From Bacilli bacterium (GTDB lineage Bacteria > Bacillota_I > Bacilli_A > RFN20 > CAG-826), in assembly GCA_900767605.1 (NCBI GenBank), contig CAAFZT010000038.1, forward strand, positions 1 to 50,674: DNA of 50,674 nt, in the 5' to 3' direction. The number at the start of each line of letters is the position of its first letter. The first letter of the stretch is position 1. Below are positions 41,333 to 50,100 of this stretch, one piece after another. The position numbers were made by a program, and so were the translations under genes. The notes under the pieces are model-generated. The model saw nothing but the letters and a program-made list of their open reading frames with translations, did not search any database and was not told where the DNA came from.

Positions 41333-41404
41333 AAGTTTTTAAGGTTTAAACCAAAAAAGTATGTTTTAGATAGAAGTTTTTCAGGTTCAAACCGAAAAAC
41401 TTTT
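41333..41404. repeat. Two direct copies of a palindromic site, 41 bp apart
   Basis: AAGTTTTTAAGGTTTAAACC (41333) and AAGTTTTTCAGGTTCAAACC (41374) continue into A-rich ends that mirror AAGTTTTT, so each copy is an inverted repeat centred on GGTTYAAACC. The 41-bp spacing is close to four helical turns. They lie just upstream of the ATPase -10 box (TACAAT, 41424-41429), a likely operator or DNA target pair. Confidence 0.6.
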
Positions 41405-41449
41405 GAAATATTTAATTTTGCGGTACAATGGATTCAAAGGGAGATTTCC

Positions 41450-42649
41450 ATGATTAATAGACCCGATTACATGAATGCCATAAAACCGTTTATGGACCAA
41501 CCTATCGTCAAAATTCTGGCAGGGGTCCGCCGAAGTGGAAAATCCACCATTTTCGATATGGTGTGCCTTGAGCTCGAGCGAAGAGGGATATCAAAAGACT
41601 GCATTATTTACAAAAAATATACGGAAATGGACGTTCCGTCCGATATAACGGCAAAACAGATGTACGACGAATTGATGGCCTTGATGAAGGGTAAGGAACG
41701 TTGCTATGTATTGCTGGATGAAGTCCAGGAAGTGCCCGGATGGGAAAAAGCGGTTAATAGCTTATTGGAAGGCGGTCATGCCGATATCTATGTAACGGGG
41801 TCCAACTCCAAATTGATGTCGAGCGAAATTTCGACTTACCTTACTGGTCGATATGTTTTAATTCCGGTTTATCCTTTGTCTTTCCGCGAATACTTGGATT
41901 TTAAAGGCGATCGCCCCCTATCCAAAAAAGAACTACTTCAAGAATACATTCGCTTCGGCGGGTTTCCCATTGTGGCTTTGGGAAATTACGAAGCTTCTTC
42001 CGCCTATCAAATCGTGGATGGGATTTATCATACGGTGATATCGAGAGATATTGTGAAACGCCATGCCATTAAGAGGCAGGACTTGTTTGACCGTGTCGTG
42101 AAATTTGTCCTGGAAAATATGGGGAAGACGTTTTCCGCCCATTCGATTTCATTGTTTTTAAAAAGCGAGCATCGCTCCATTTCGGTAGAAAGCATTTATA
42201 ATTATCTTCTTTGGCTAGAACAAGCCTTTATCCTTTATCCCTGCCAACGTTATGATTTGCAGGGCAAGAACATTTTAAAGACCCAAGAAAAATACTATTT
42301 ATCCGATGTTTCGTTCCGATATGCCTTGCAGGGATATGACCGAAAGATGCTGGATGCCGTATTGGAAAACATCGTTTTCTTGGAACTTAAACGTCGCGGT
42401 TATAACGTTTACGTAGGCAAAATCGGCGATAAGGAAATTGATTTTGTCGCGGAGAGACGAGAAGAACGAATTTACATACAGGTCTGCGTTCAATTGCCTG
42501 CAAACTCGGAACGCGAAGTGGCAAATCTTTTGTCCATTCAAGATCATTACCCCAAGTATGTGGTCACGTTAAATGAATTAGACACGGGGGTAGAATCGGG
42601 AATCCGCATCGTCCATCTTTGCGATTTTTTGCTGGCTGAATCGTGGTAA
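41450..42649 (+). CDS. AAA_14/DUF4143-type ATPase
   Basis: The 399-residue protein belongs to the ATPase family with an N-terminal AAA_14 domain and a C-terminal DUF4143. Walker A is GVRRSGKST (about 25-33), Walker B YVLLDEVQEV, followed by VTGSNSKLMSSE; the C-terminal part has YYLSDVSFRYALQG and LENIVFLELKRRGYNVYVGKIGDKEIDFVA, a nuclease-like fold seen in this family. The role is unknown; members are often accessory genes of mobile origin. ATG 41450 has GGGAG upstream; the longer frame runs through the repeats and promoter. It is unrelated to its metabolic neighbours, so recent acquisition is likely. Confidence 0.9.
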   Translation: MINRPDYMNAIKPFMDQPIVKILAGVRRSGKSTIFDMVCLELERRGISKDCIIYKKYTEMDVPSDITAKQMYDELMALMKGKERCYVLLDEVQEVPGWEKAVNSLLEGGHADIYVTGSNSKLMSSEISTYLTGRYVLIPVYPLSFREYLDFKGDRPLSKKELLQEYIRFGGFPIVALGNYEASSAYQIVDGIYHTVISRDIVKRHAIKRQDLFDRVVKFVLENMGKTFSAHSISLFLKSEHRSISVESIYNYLLWLEQAFILYPCQRYDLQGKNILKTQEKYYLSDVSFRYALQGYDRKMLDAVLENIVFLELKRRGYNVYVGKIGDKEIDFVAERREERIYIQVCVQLPANSEREVANLLSIQDHYPKYVVTLNELDTGVESGIRIVHLCDFLLAESW

Positions 42650-42747
42650 AGACCTTGTGCTTTTCCCTAGGAAATCTAGTTTTGCCCCTCTAGGCACGCA
42701 CGCGCATTCGTGTATGATATTTTGGTTAACAAAGGAGACGCATCATT

Positions 42748-43239
42748 ATGGCTGAAAATACGAAACCCTTAACGAATAACCTCAAATGGGACGAATATTT
42801 TATGGGGCTTGCTAAGCTCTCTGCGATGCGTTCCAAAGACCCGTCGACTCAGGTGGGCGCCTGCATTGTCGACGATAACCATAAAGTTGTCTCCATTGGC
42901 TATAACGGTATGCCGCGCGGCGTTTGTGATGATGAAATCCCCTGGGGGCATGGAGAAGGGCTCGATTCCAAATACCTTTATGTTTGCCACGCCGAATTCA
43001 ATGCGATTTTGAATACCCGTGATGGCTCTGCTTTAAATGGATGCACGATTTACGTCACCCTCTTCCCGTGCAACGAATGCGCGAAAGCCATTGTTCAAGT
43101 CGGCATCAAGGAAATCATCTTTGCCGATGATAAATACCATGACCATTTGGAAGAACAGGCTTCGAGAAGAATCCTGGACATGGCTGGGGTTAAATACCGC
43201 CGTTACGAAGGACGGAATGTGGAGATCAGCGCGAAGTGA
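42748..43239 (+). CDS. Deoxycytidylate deaminase
   Basis: A zinc-dependent enzyme that deaminates dCMP to dUMP for thymidylate synthesis. The 163 residues show VCHAEFNAI (His and catalytic Glu) and LFPCNECAKAI (two cysteine ligands), with SKDPSTQVGACIVDDNH at the N-terminus as in ComEB/dCMP deaminases. AAAGGAG sets the start. It overlaps the next small gene by 4 nt. Confidence 0.95.
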   Translation: MAENTKPLTNNLKWDEYFMGLAKLSAMRSKDPSTQVGACIVDDNHKVVSIGYNGMPRGVCDDEIPWGHGEGLDSKYLYVCHAEFNAILNTRDGSALNGCTIYVTLFPCNECAKAIVQVGIKEIIFADDKYHDHLEEQASRRILDMAGVKYRRYEGRNVEISAK

Positions 43240-43460
43240 ATCATTCCGTTTTTTACCGCATCTTCATCATCGCGTTATGCTATGGCTTGGCCGGCATCGC
43301 GATTTTTGTGCCGCTTCTTAATGACAAGAACCGCACGGACTGGGTTCTTTGGACGTTATTGGGCGTTTTGATTGCCGGGTTTATTGCGACGGTCATCATC
43401 GTTGAAATCGTTTGGCATAAAAAACGGAAAGAAAGCCAAAAGGAGGAAGAACATGAATAA
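43236..43460 (+). CDS. Small two-helix membrane protein
   Basis: This 74-residue protein has two hydrophobic helices (about 6-28 and 38-60) and a highly charged C-terminus (WHKKRKESQKEEEHE). It starts in the dCMP deaminase stop (ATGA) and its 3' end overlaps the ecfA1 start by 8 nt, carrying that gene's ribosome-binding site. No family recognised; position suggests expression coupling. Confidence 0.7.
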   Translation: MNHSVFYRIFIIALCYGLAGIAIFVPLLNDKNRTDWVLWTLLGVLIAGFIATVIIVEIVWHKKRKESQKEEEHE

Positions 43461-44277
43461 GCCCCTTTTGGATGTTTGCCATCTTCGTTATGGCTATGAC
43501 GAAGACGTTAAAGTGCTTAAGGACGTCTCCTTTTCCATTTATCCTGGCCAATATGTTTCGATCATCGGGCATAATGGCTCCGGGAAATCGACACTAGCCA
43601 AATGCATCATGGGGTTATTAGGAGGGTTCGATGGGGACATCGAGGCTTTTGGCATTCCCTTGAACCGTAAAAACCTTGCCTCCATCCGCTCTCGAATTGG
43701 CATTGTTTTTCAAAATCCAGATAACCAGTTCGTAGGTTCGACGGTGGAAGACGACATTGCCTTCGGATTAGAAAACCGGCAGGTTCCCCACGAACAAATG
43801 CAGCCCCTGATTGAAAAGGTGGCTCAAGAAGTGGGGATGCAAGATTTCCTCGATCATGAACCCCAGATGCTTAGCGGGGGCCAAAAGCAACGTGTCGCGA
43901 TTGCTGGGGTTTTAGCTATGCACCCCGATTTAGTGATTTTTGATGAAGCGACGGCGATGCTAGACCCTAAAGGCAAAAGGGAAATCCATGAATTGATTAG
44001 CAAGATGAGGAAAGAGAATCCTTCCTTGACCTTGCTTTCCATTACCCACGATATTGAAGAGGCTTTTCATAGCGACGAGGTCATTGTTTTAGATGAAGGA
44101 GAAATCCGCCTTCAAGGCAAGCCCAGCGAAGTCTTCTCCCATATTGATGAACTACGTTCTATGAAATTAGGCGTGCCTTTTTTCTTTGAAATGAAGGATG
44201 CGTTAGAAAAAGAAGGGCTTGCGATTCCTGATAGCATCAAGACCACGCAGGAACTGGAGGAATATCTATGCCGATAA
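43453..44277 (+). CDS. ecfA1: ECF transporter ATPase EcfA1
   Basis: One of two ATPases energising energy-coupling-factor vitamin/metal importers. The 274 residues contain Walker A GHNGSGKST, the Q-loop region VFQNPDNQFVGSTVEDDIAFGLEN, the signature LSGGQKQRVAIAG and Walker B LVIFDEATAMLD (DEAT is normal here). AGGAGG before ATG 43453 sets the start. Overlaps ecfA2 by 10 nt. Confidence 0.97.
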   Translation: MNKPLLDVCHLRYGYDEDVKVLKDVSFSIYPGQYVSIIGHNGSGKSTLAKCIMGLLGGFDGDIEAFGIPLNRKNLASIRSRIGIVFQNPDNQFVGSTVEDDIAFGLENRQVPHEQMQPLIEKVAQEVGMQDFLDHEPQMLSGGQKQRVAIAGVLAMHPDLVIFDEATAMLDPKGKREIHELISKMRKENPSLTLLSITHDIEEAFHSDEVIVLDEGEIRLQGKPSEVFSHIDELRSMKLGVPFFFEMKDALEKEGLAIPDSIKTTQELEEYLCR

Positions 44278-45128
44278 ACTTCCATGATGTTTCCTTTATC
44301 TATAACCGGAAATCGCCTTTAGAATACGAGGCGCTAAAAGACGTTTCTTTGGCTATCGAAAACGGATCCTTCGTTGCCCTTGTTGGTCGAACGGGGTGCG
44401 GCAAATCCACGTTGATTCAACATATTAACGCCTTGCTTAACCCGACTTCAGGCGAAGTGAAGGTCGATGATTTTTGCAATTCCAGCGACAAAAAGAAACG
44501 CACCAAGAAAACAAAAGAGCTTCGCCGTCATGTCGGCTTGGTTTTCCAATTCCCTGAATATCAGTTATTTGAAGATACGGTGGAAAAAGATGTTGCCTAT
44601 GGACCTAAGAATTTTGGAATGAAGGGGCCAGAGGCATTAGAAGAAGCCCATAAGGCTTTGCGGATGGTAGGCTTGGACGAATCCTTTGACAAGCGTTCCC
44701 CGTTAGAACTATCGGGCGGAGAAAAACGGCGCGTGGCCATTGCCGGCATCTTGGCTTATCGCCCCTCCTATTTGATTATCGATGAGCCGACCGCGGGATT
44801 AGACCCAGCGGGAGCCTTGGTTTTGATGGATTTATTTGAGAAAATTCACCAAGAGGGAACCACGATTATTTTGGTGACCCACGATATGAATTTGGTGCTT
44901 CGTTATTGCGACAAAGTCATTGTGATGGACCAAGGAAAAATCGCGCGAATCTCTACCCCGGTAGAGCTATTCAGCGAGGACATGGAACGGTTTAGCCTAG
45001 AAACCCCGTTGTTATATTCCTTCATCACCCGCCTAAAGCAAAAGGGAATGAAACTCGATGAAGGGAAAATCGTAGACTGCCAAACCTTGGCCAAACAAAT
45101 CGCATCCAGCAAGGAGAAAACCTTATGA
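44268..45128 (+). CDS. ecfA2: ECF transporter ATPase EcfA2
   Basis: Partner ATPase of EcfA1. The 286 residues show Walker A GRTGCGKST, VFQFPEYQLFEDTVEKDVAYGPKN, signature LSGGEKRRVAIAG and Walker B LIIDEPTAGLDP. Together with EcfA1 and EcfT it forms the shared ECF module that serves several substrate-binding S proteins encoded elsewhere. Overlaps the ecfT start by 4 nt. Confidence 0.97.
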   Translation: MPINFHDVSFIYNRKSPLEYEALKDVSLAIENGSFVALVGRTGCGKSTLIQHINALLNPTSGEVKVDDFCNSSDKKKRTKKTKELRRHVGLVFQFPEYQLFEDTVEKDVAYGPKNFGMKGPEALEEAHKALRMVGLDESFDKRSPLELSGGEKRRVAIAGILAYRPSYLIIDEPTAGLDPAGALVLMDLFEKIHQEGTTIILVTHDMNLVLRYCDKVIVMDQGKIARISTPVELFSEDMERFSLETPLLYSFITRLKQKGMKLDEGKIVDCQTLAKQIASSKEKTL

Positions 45129-46027
45129 TGAAGGGGTTTGCCTTAGGGAAATACGTACCCTATTCTTCTTGGGTGCATCGGTTGGATCCCCGCGTGAAAA
45201 TTGCCACGACCATCCTTTTAATGGTCGCGGTCTTCTTTCCTTTTCAACATGTTTTGGACGATGGGTCTTTGGTGAATGCTTGGGCGATGTCTTATTTGAT
45301 GCAGGCGGTCATGGTCCTAGTGATTTCTATTATTTTGTGGAGCACCCACATGTCCATTCGTAGCGTCCTGTCGAACCTAAGGTCCTTGTGGTTCATGGTG
45401 ATTTTCCTTCTTATCATTTATTGCCTGGTCCCTTATCAAAACCCGACTCTTGGCGTGGCTTGGACCGTCCCCGCCTTAAATAACTGGACCGTCTATTGGG
45501 ATTCCTTTGCAGAAGCAGGGCGTATTCTATTACGTCTTGTTCTCATGATTGAACTCACGATGATTCTTACGGCATCGACGAAGCCTTTGGACCTTACCTA
45601 TGCGTTTGAATGGTACCTGTCCCCCTTAAAAATTTTGCATTTCCCCGCCGCAGAAGTCGCCATGACGATTTCGATTGCCCTGCGTTTTATTCCCACGTTA
45701 TTAGAAGACGCGACTCGTGTCATGAAGGCCCAGTCCTCTCGTGGCGTGGATTTTGAGCATGGTTCTTTGTTCCGTCGCATTGCTGGGGTGACTTCTTTAA
45801 TCATCCCCTTATTTGTTTCTTCCTTTATGCGCAGCGAGGAACTGGCAAACGCCATGGAATGCCGCGGATACGATCCTGCTGCCAAAAGAACCAAATATCG
45901 GATTCTTAAATTCCGTTGGAGCGATTTGTTCGCTTTCCTTTTCGCGGCCATTGTTATGTCCGGATTTATCACGTTATCCTGTCTCCACGTGGATATCTTC
46001 GCTTTGTTTGGGGTGATGGTCCCATGA
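45125..46027 (+). CDS. ecfT: ECF transporter transmembrane protein EcfT
   Basis: The membrane coupling subunit that connects the ATPase pair to an S component. The 300 residues have about six helices, the opening HRLDPRVKI typical of EcfT, and two coupling motifs SSRGVDF and ECRGYDP. ATG 45125 or the adjacent ATG 45128 is the start; AAGGAG lies upstream. truA overlaps its stop by 4 nt, the conserved ecfA1-ecfA2-ecfT-truA order of Bacilli. Confidence 0.96.
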   Translation: MMKGFALGKYVPYSSWVHRLDPRVKIATTILLMVAVFFPFQHVLDDGSLVNAWAMSYLMQAVMVLVISIILWSTHMSIRSVLSNLRSLWFMVIFLLIIYCLVPYQNPTLGVAWTVPALNNWTVYWDSFAEAGRILLRLVLMIELTMILTASTKPLDLTYAFEWYLSPLKILHFPAAEVAMTISIALRFIPTLLEDATRVMKAQSSRGVDFEHGSLFRRIAGVTSLIIPLFVSSFMRSEELANAMECRGYDPAAKRTKYRILKFRWSDLFAFLFAAIVMSGFITLSCLHVDIFALFGVMVP

Positions 46028-46776
46028 AAAAATATTTTGGAAAGCTTTCCTATTTAGGAGCCCCATACCTTGGGTTTGAACGGCAAAAAGAAGGAAAGAC
46101 GATTCAGGGAATTTTGGAAGAGCAACTCACCTCTTTGACGGGAAGAAAAACGGTGATTAAAGCCGCGGGAAGAACAGATGCTGGGGTAAACGCATTAGGA
46201 CAGACCTTTACCTTTGAGGCGAAAGAAATCCGTGATTTAACCCATTTTATGTACGCGTTAAATCGTTTGTTGCCCCGCACGATCGAAGTGTTGGAATTAA
46301 AAGAAGTCCCTTTGCCTTTTGATGCCCGTCATTCCTGTTACGGGAAAATCTATCGATATGATTTTTCCTTTGGGCCTAAGTTACCCCTTCAAGCCGATGT
46401 GGTGGCTTATTTAGGCGACCGAAAGAATTTTGATTTGGAAAAATTCCAGGAGGCATTAGAAGCCTTTGAAGGAAAACATTGCTTTAAGAATTTCACGTCC
46501 AAAGCCGAGGATAAGGACGGCTTTATCCGCGACGTTCATATTCAAGATATCCGGGTGGATATGGAAAAACGAACAGGATCCGTGGTTTTTAAATCGAATG
46601 GTTTTATGACCTACATGGTTCGATTTTTAATGGGCGCGGCCTTCCAATGTGCATTAGGAAAAATTCAGGTTCACGATATTAAAGAACGTTTAGAAAGAGA
46701 GCAAAGGAAAATCATGTCCTTCAAAGCTCCTGCGGAAGGGCTTTGCCTTTTGGAGGTGCTTTATCCATGCAATTAA
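46024..46776 (+). CDS. truA: tRNA pseudouridine(38-40) synthase
   Basis: TruA isomerises uridines 38-40 in the tRNA anticodon arm. The 250 residues carry the catalytic Asp in AAGRTDAGVNALGQ, Tyr in HSCYGKIYRYD and GNGFMTYMVR-like SNGFMTYMVRFLMG. ATG 46024 overlaps the ecfT stop. In Bacilli rplM and rpsI usually follow at once; here three other genes are inserted before them. Confidence 0.97.
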   Translation: MKKYFGKLSYLGAPYLGFERQKEGKTIQGILEEQLTSLTGRKTVIKAAGRTDAGVNALGQTFTFEAKEIRDLTHFMYALNRLLPRTIEVLELKEVPLPFDARHSCYGKIYRYDFSFGPKLPLQADVVAYLGDRKNFDLEKFQEALEAFEGKHCFKNFTSKAEDKDGFIRDVHIQDIRVDMEKRTGSVVFKSNGFMTYMVRFLMGAAFQCALGKIQVHDIKERLEREQRKIMSFKAPAEGLCLLEVLYPCN

Positions 46777-47579
46777 AAGCGAATTACCATAGCCATACGT
46801 CCCGTTGTGGGCATGCGACTGGGGAGGATGAAGAATACGTCCAGGCGGGTATCCGCGCGGGAATTTCGATTTTTGGATTTTCCGATCACGTCATTTTGCC
46901 GGACAAAACTCAGCCAAGAATGCGGGGAGCCCCCTACATGCTTCCGGATTACCTTGATTCCGTGGCTCGCCTCAAAGAAAAATATAAAGACCAAATCGAA
47001 ATCCATACCGGGTTTGAATGCGAATGGTATGGGAGACGTTACGAATCCTATTATCACGATTTGCTAGAAAGCGGGAAGGTGGAATACCTGATTCTAGGGC
47101 AGCATTGCTTTTTGCGTGACGACCAGTTTTGCTGGTATGGCAACCAAGTAGATGCCGATCAAGCGTTGGATGATTATTGCGATGCCGTGATCGAAGGGAT
47201 GGAATCGGGACTTTTTCTTTATGTCTGCCATCCTGATCTCTTCATGCTTTGGTATCCAAGCTGGAATTCGCATACCCGCGAGGTTTCTAGACGCATTGCT
47301 AGAAAAGCCAAAGAACTTGGAATTCCTTTGGAAGTGAATATGGGTCCGAAGTCCCGTTCTCCGGAACTGGACTTAAACGACGAACGCATCGCGCATTATC
47401 CTTATCCTCTCTTTTGGGATATCGTTGCCGAAGAAGGGCCAGACTGCGTGATTGGAGTCGACGCTCATCTGCCTTCCATTTACAACGAAGTAAGCGACGC
47501 TCCCTTCCACGATTTTATCAAGAAGCATCATTTGCACCGCCTCGAAACGCTTTCATTCACGAAAAAAAGCGAAAAATAG
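46767..47579 (+). CDS. PHP-family phosphoesterase, histidinol-phosphatase-like
   Basis: The 270-residue metal-dependent phosphoesterase has PHP motifs NYHSHTSRCGHA (motif I), FGFSDH (II), TGFECEWYG and LGQHCF (III), YVCHPDLFMLW and GVDAHLPS (IV). Similar enzymes dephosphorylate histidinol phosphate (HisK type), but no histidine genes are near, so the substrate is uncertain. It starts inside the truA 3' end. Confidence 0.85.
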   Translation: MQLKANYHSHTSRCGHATGEDEEYVQAGIRAGISIFGFSDHVILPDKTQPRMRGAPYMLPDYLDSVARLKEKYKDQIEIHTGFECEWYGRRYESYYHDLLESGKVEYLILGQHCFLRDDQFCWYGNQVDADQALDDYCDAVIEGMESGLFLYVCHPDLFMLWYPSWNSHTREVSRRIARKAKELGIPLEVNMGPKSRSPELDLNDERIAHYPYPLFWDIVAEEGPDCVIGVDAHLPSIYNEVSDAPFHDFIKKHHLHRLETLSFTKKSEK

Positions 47580-47676
47580 CCTATTTCGTGTGTGTATGCG
47601 TCTGTAGTTTATTACATTTACCTTTTTCTCGGTTTTTCCTAGTGGTATAGTAGACGCGCAAAAACCAGGAGTTTTT

Positions 47677-48393
47677 ATGGGAAGACACTTTGAAGTTCGT
47701 GCAGCGGCCATGGCGGCCACCGCCAAAGCGAAGTCCGCGATCTACATGCGTGCTTCGAAAGAAATCTATGCAGCGGCAAAATCCGGCGATCCGGATCCCG
47801 CGAGCAACCTCGCGCTTCGCAGCGCGATTGAAAAATATCGCAAACAATGCCCGAAAGACGTCATTGAACGTGCCATCGAAAAAGCCAAAGGCGGAGACGC
47901 CGTTGCTTATATCCAGGGCCGTTATGAATTCATGGGACCGGAAGGCAGCAACATCATCGTTGATACCCTCACCGACAACGTGAACCGCGCTTTGGTCAAC
48001 GTTCGCACCATTGTCACCCGCAAGGGCGGCAAGATGGCCAGTGTTGCCTATAACTTTGAATTGCTCGGCATCTTGAATTTCAAGGCCACCGAACAAGCCA
48101 CTCGCGACGCTGTTGAAGAAGCCTTGATTTTAGGCGACATCGATGTTCGCGAAGTCTCGATTGATGACAACGAAGAAATCGAAGTCCGCGTCGCACCTAG
48201 CGACATGGACAAAGCCAAAGACGCCCTTAAGGATCTCGGTGTGACCGACTTCGACCGCGCTGAAACCACGATGTATCCGAACGAATGGATCACCGTTGAT
48301 GGCGATGCTCTTGGCAAACTCCAAGACATGCAGGCACAGCTCGACGAATGCGAAGACGTCCAAGCCGTCTATACCAACGTCGAAAACCTCTAA
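47677..48393 (+). CDS. yebC: YebC/PmpR-family protein
   Basis: A DNA- and ribosome-associated regulator; recent work on the family links it to translation of stalling proline runs. The 238 residues show the opening MGRHFEVRAAAMAATAKAKS, DPASNLALRSAIEKYR, YEFMGPEG and the C-terminal YPNEWITVDGDALGKLQ. AGGAG and an extended -10 (TGG-TATAGT) lie upstream. A terminator follows. Confidence 0.95.
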   Translation: MGRHFEVRAAAMAATAKAKSAIYMRASKEIYAAAKSGDPDPASNLALRSAIEKYRKQCPKDVIERAIEKAKGGDAVAYIQGRYEFMGPEGSNIIVDTLTDNVNRALVNVRTIVTRKGGKMASVAYNFELLGILNFKATEQATRDAVEEALILGDIDVREVSIDDNEEIEVRVAPSDMDKAKDALKDLGVTDFDRAETTMYPNEWITVDGDALGKLQDMQAQLDECEDVQAVYTNVENL

Positions 48394-48412
48394 TCCTAAA
48401 ACAAGACGATTC

Positions 48413-48438
48413 AAGGCTCCTTCACAGGAGTCCTTTTT
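48413..48438 (+). terminator. Terminator of yebC
   Basis: AAGGCTCC pairs with GGAGTCCTT with one bulged T, followed by five T. It also lies at the end of the convergent AbiEi-like gene. Confidence 0.75.
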
Positions 48439-48439
48439 C

Positions 48440-49030
48440 TTACCAAATTCCTTTTAAAGCCATTTCTACGGCCTCGTGCACATGAAACACGTCCGCGTAC
48501 CTTAATAGTTTTTCGTGGTCTAAGTCATAGCTTTTTGCTTGAGACAGGATGGAACGGTATTCTTCGTCCTCGTATCGATTGTAATGGCGTAATACGTCTA
48601 GAAAGGCTCGTTCCTTATCATAAGTAGGAACAAGAGGACCGTGAGGAGAAACGGCAAGACCAAGGCCCAAAAGGAAATCGTCTCCTGATACGTGATAGGA
48701 ACGAGATCCTTCAATACCGGAAGTCATATAGTTTCTCGGAAGATAAACTTCTAATTCGTTGGGCTGTTCCTTCAGGATGCCATGGAGAAATAAAGCACTT
48801 CGAGAAGCGAATACGGCTTTGCGGTATCGGAAATGAAGAATGGTGAAGGGATCCACCTCATACCCTTTTTTCACATAGAGCCCTTTGCAGACTTTTTTGA
48901 AGATCCCTTCTTCCTCCGCCATGCATAAATAGGTCTGAGCAATGCCTTTTTCCTTGGCTTCTGCCACTGAAACATATCCATCGTTTAGTTCGGCAAAATC
49001 GAGCAATTTTTGAATCTTCTTTTCTTTCAC
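48440..49030 (-). CDS. AbiEi-like antitoxin/transcriptional regulator, orphan
   Basis: The 196-residue protein resembles AbiEi, the antitoxin and repressor of type IV abortive-infection systems. The N-terminal winged helix (LLDFAELNDGYVSVAEAKEKGI, then CKGLYVKKGYEVDPF) is followed by the AbiEi_1 region ASRSALFLHGIL and EVYLPRNY. A toxin gene (abiEii, nucleotidyltransferase) should follow on the same strand but only the yebC terminator is there. The GTG start lies 6 nt behind an exact TATAAT with no ribosome-binding site, so the message is leaderless. It sits in the conserved truA-rplM gap, probably as an acquired gene. Confidence 0.8.
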   Translation of the reverse strand: MKEKKIQKLLDFAELNDGYVSVAEAKEKGIAQTYLCMAEEEGIFKKVCKGLYVKKGYEVDPFTILHFRYRKAVFASRSALFLHGILKEQPNELEVYLPRNYMTSGIEGSRSYHVSGDDFLLGLGLAVSPHGPLVPTYDKERAFLDVLRHYNRYEDEEYRSILSQAKSYDLDHEKLLRYADVFHVHEAVEMALKGIW

Positions 49031-49036
49031 ACAACA

Positions 49037-49042
49037 ATTATA
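49037..49042 (-). promoter_or_regulatory. -10 box giving leaderless AbiEi-like message
   Basis: Exact TATAAT on the minus strand, 6 nt before the GTG start; TTTTCT at 17 nt is a weak -35. Confidence 0.5.
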
Positions 49043-49084
49043 AGAAAACGTTGTCCAAAAGAAAATGAAAGTCTTGAAATTTCT

Positions 49085-49113
49085 TTGACATTGGGGGGTG
49101 TGCTAAGGATAAT
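49085..49113 (+). promoter_or_regulatory. Promoter of rplM-rpsI
   Basis: TTGACA, 17 nt, GATAAT, a strong match. The leader contains GTTTC-AAAA-GAAAC (49123-49136), which could be part of a ribosomal-protein control structure. Confidence 0.7.
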
Positions 49114-49169
49114 ACAACACGGCGTTTCAAAAGAAACTCTGTCTATCAATTATCAGAAAGGAAATTACT

Positions 49170-49613
49170 ATGCAGCGTCAAACCACGTTGGCGAAAGCTT
49201 CGACTGTCCAACACGATTGGTACGTCGTTGATGCTACCAACATCCCTCTCGGCCGCTTGGCTTCCAAAGTCGCGGTCATCCTCATGGGCAAGAACAAGCC
49301 CACCTACACTCCGACCCTTGATTGCGGTGACAACGTCATCATTATCAATGCCTCGAAAGTGAAACTCACCGGTAACCATCCGCAATCCAAGAAAAACTAC
49401 TACAACGTTTCTGGATACAATGGTGGTCTCCGCACCCGTTCCTCCGGCGTCATGCTCAAGGAATATCCGGTCGAAATGATGGAACGTGCCGTTTGGGGCA
49501 TGCTTCCGAAAGGACCTCTTGGCCGTCAGATGATCAAGAAGCTTCACGTCTATGCTGACGACAAGCACGAGCAATCCGCTCAAAAACCGGTCGTTCTCGA
49601 CCTTAGCAAATAA
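49170..49613 (+). CDS. rplM: Ribosomal protein L13
   Basis: Structural protein of the 50S subunit. The 147 residues match L13: VVDATNIPLGRLASKVAVIL, the GDNVIIINASKVKLTG segment, MMERAVWGMLPKGPLG and LHVYADDKHEQSAQKP. AAAGGA sets the start. Codons are those of highly expressed genes. rpsI follows 11 nt later. Confidence 0.99.
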   Translation: MQRQTTLAKASTVQHDWYVVDATNIPLGRLASKVAVILMGKNKPTYTPTLDCGDNVIIINASKVKLTGNHPQSKKNYYNVSGYNGGLRTRSSGVMLKEYPVEMMERAVWGMLPKGPLGRQMIKKLHVYADDKHEQSAQKPVVLDLSK

Positions 49614-49624
49614 GGAGATAACCC

Positions 49625-50014
49625 ATGGCTAACGAAAAATATTATGGAACTGGCCGCCGTAAATCCTCGGTCGCCCGCGTCTACGTTGCTGCTGGCAGCG
49701 GCAAAATCACGGTCAATGGCCGCGAAGTGAAGGAATACTTCCCCTATGCCACCCTCATTCAGAACTTGAAGCAGCCCCTTGCCCTTCTTGGTGCTGAAGA
49801 CAAGTACGATGTCGTCTCCTTCGTCGAAGGTGGCGGCTTCACTGGACAAGCCGAGGCGATCCGCCTTGGCATCGCCCGTGCGTTACTCGAAGCTCACGAA
49901 GATCGTTCCACCCTCAAGAAGGCTGGAATGTTGACCCGTAACGCTCGCGTTAAGGAACGTAAGAAATACGGCCTCAAAGCCGCTCGTCGCGCTCCGCAGT
50001 TCAGCAAGCGATAA
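49625..50014 (+). CDS. rpsI: Ribosomal protein S9
   Basis: Structural protein of the 30S subunit whose C-terminal tail reaches the P-site tRNA. The 129 residues show YGTGRRKSSVARVYV, GGFTGQAEAIRLGIARAL and the C-terminal KYGLKAARRAPQFSKR. AAGGAG sets the start. A strong terminator follows at 50034-50070. Confidence 0.99.
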   Translation: MANEKYYGTGRRKSSVARVYVAAGSGKITVNGREVKEYFPYATLIQNLKQPLALLGAEDKYDVVSFVEGGGFTGQAEAIRLGIARALLEAHEDRSTLKKAGMLTRNARVKERKKYGLKAARRAPQFSKR

Positions 50015-50033
50015 TCTACAGCTTAATAATGCT

Positions 50034-50070
50034 AAAAAAGCCCGGAAATACGCCATTTTCCGGGCTTTTT
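50034..50070 (+). terminator. Terminator of rplM-rpsI
   Basis: AGCCCGGAAA pairs with TTTCCGGGCT around an 8-nt loop, followed by five T. Confidence 0.9.
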
Positions 50071-50100
50071 CTATGCCTAAAATCACCTGATTCCGATGGT

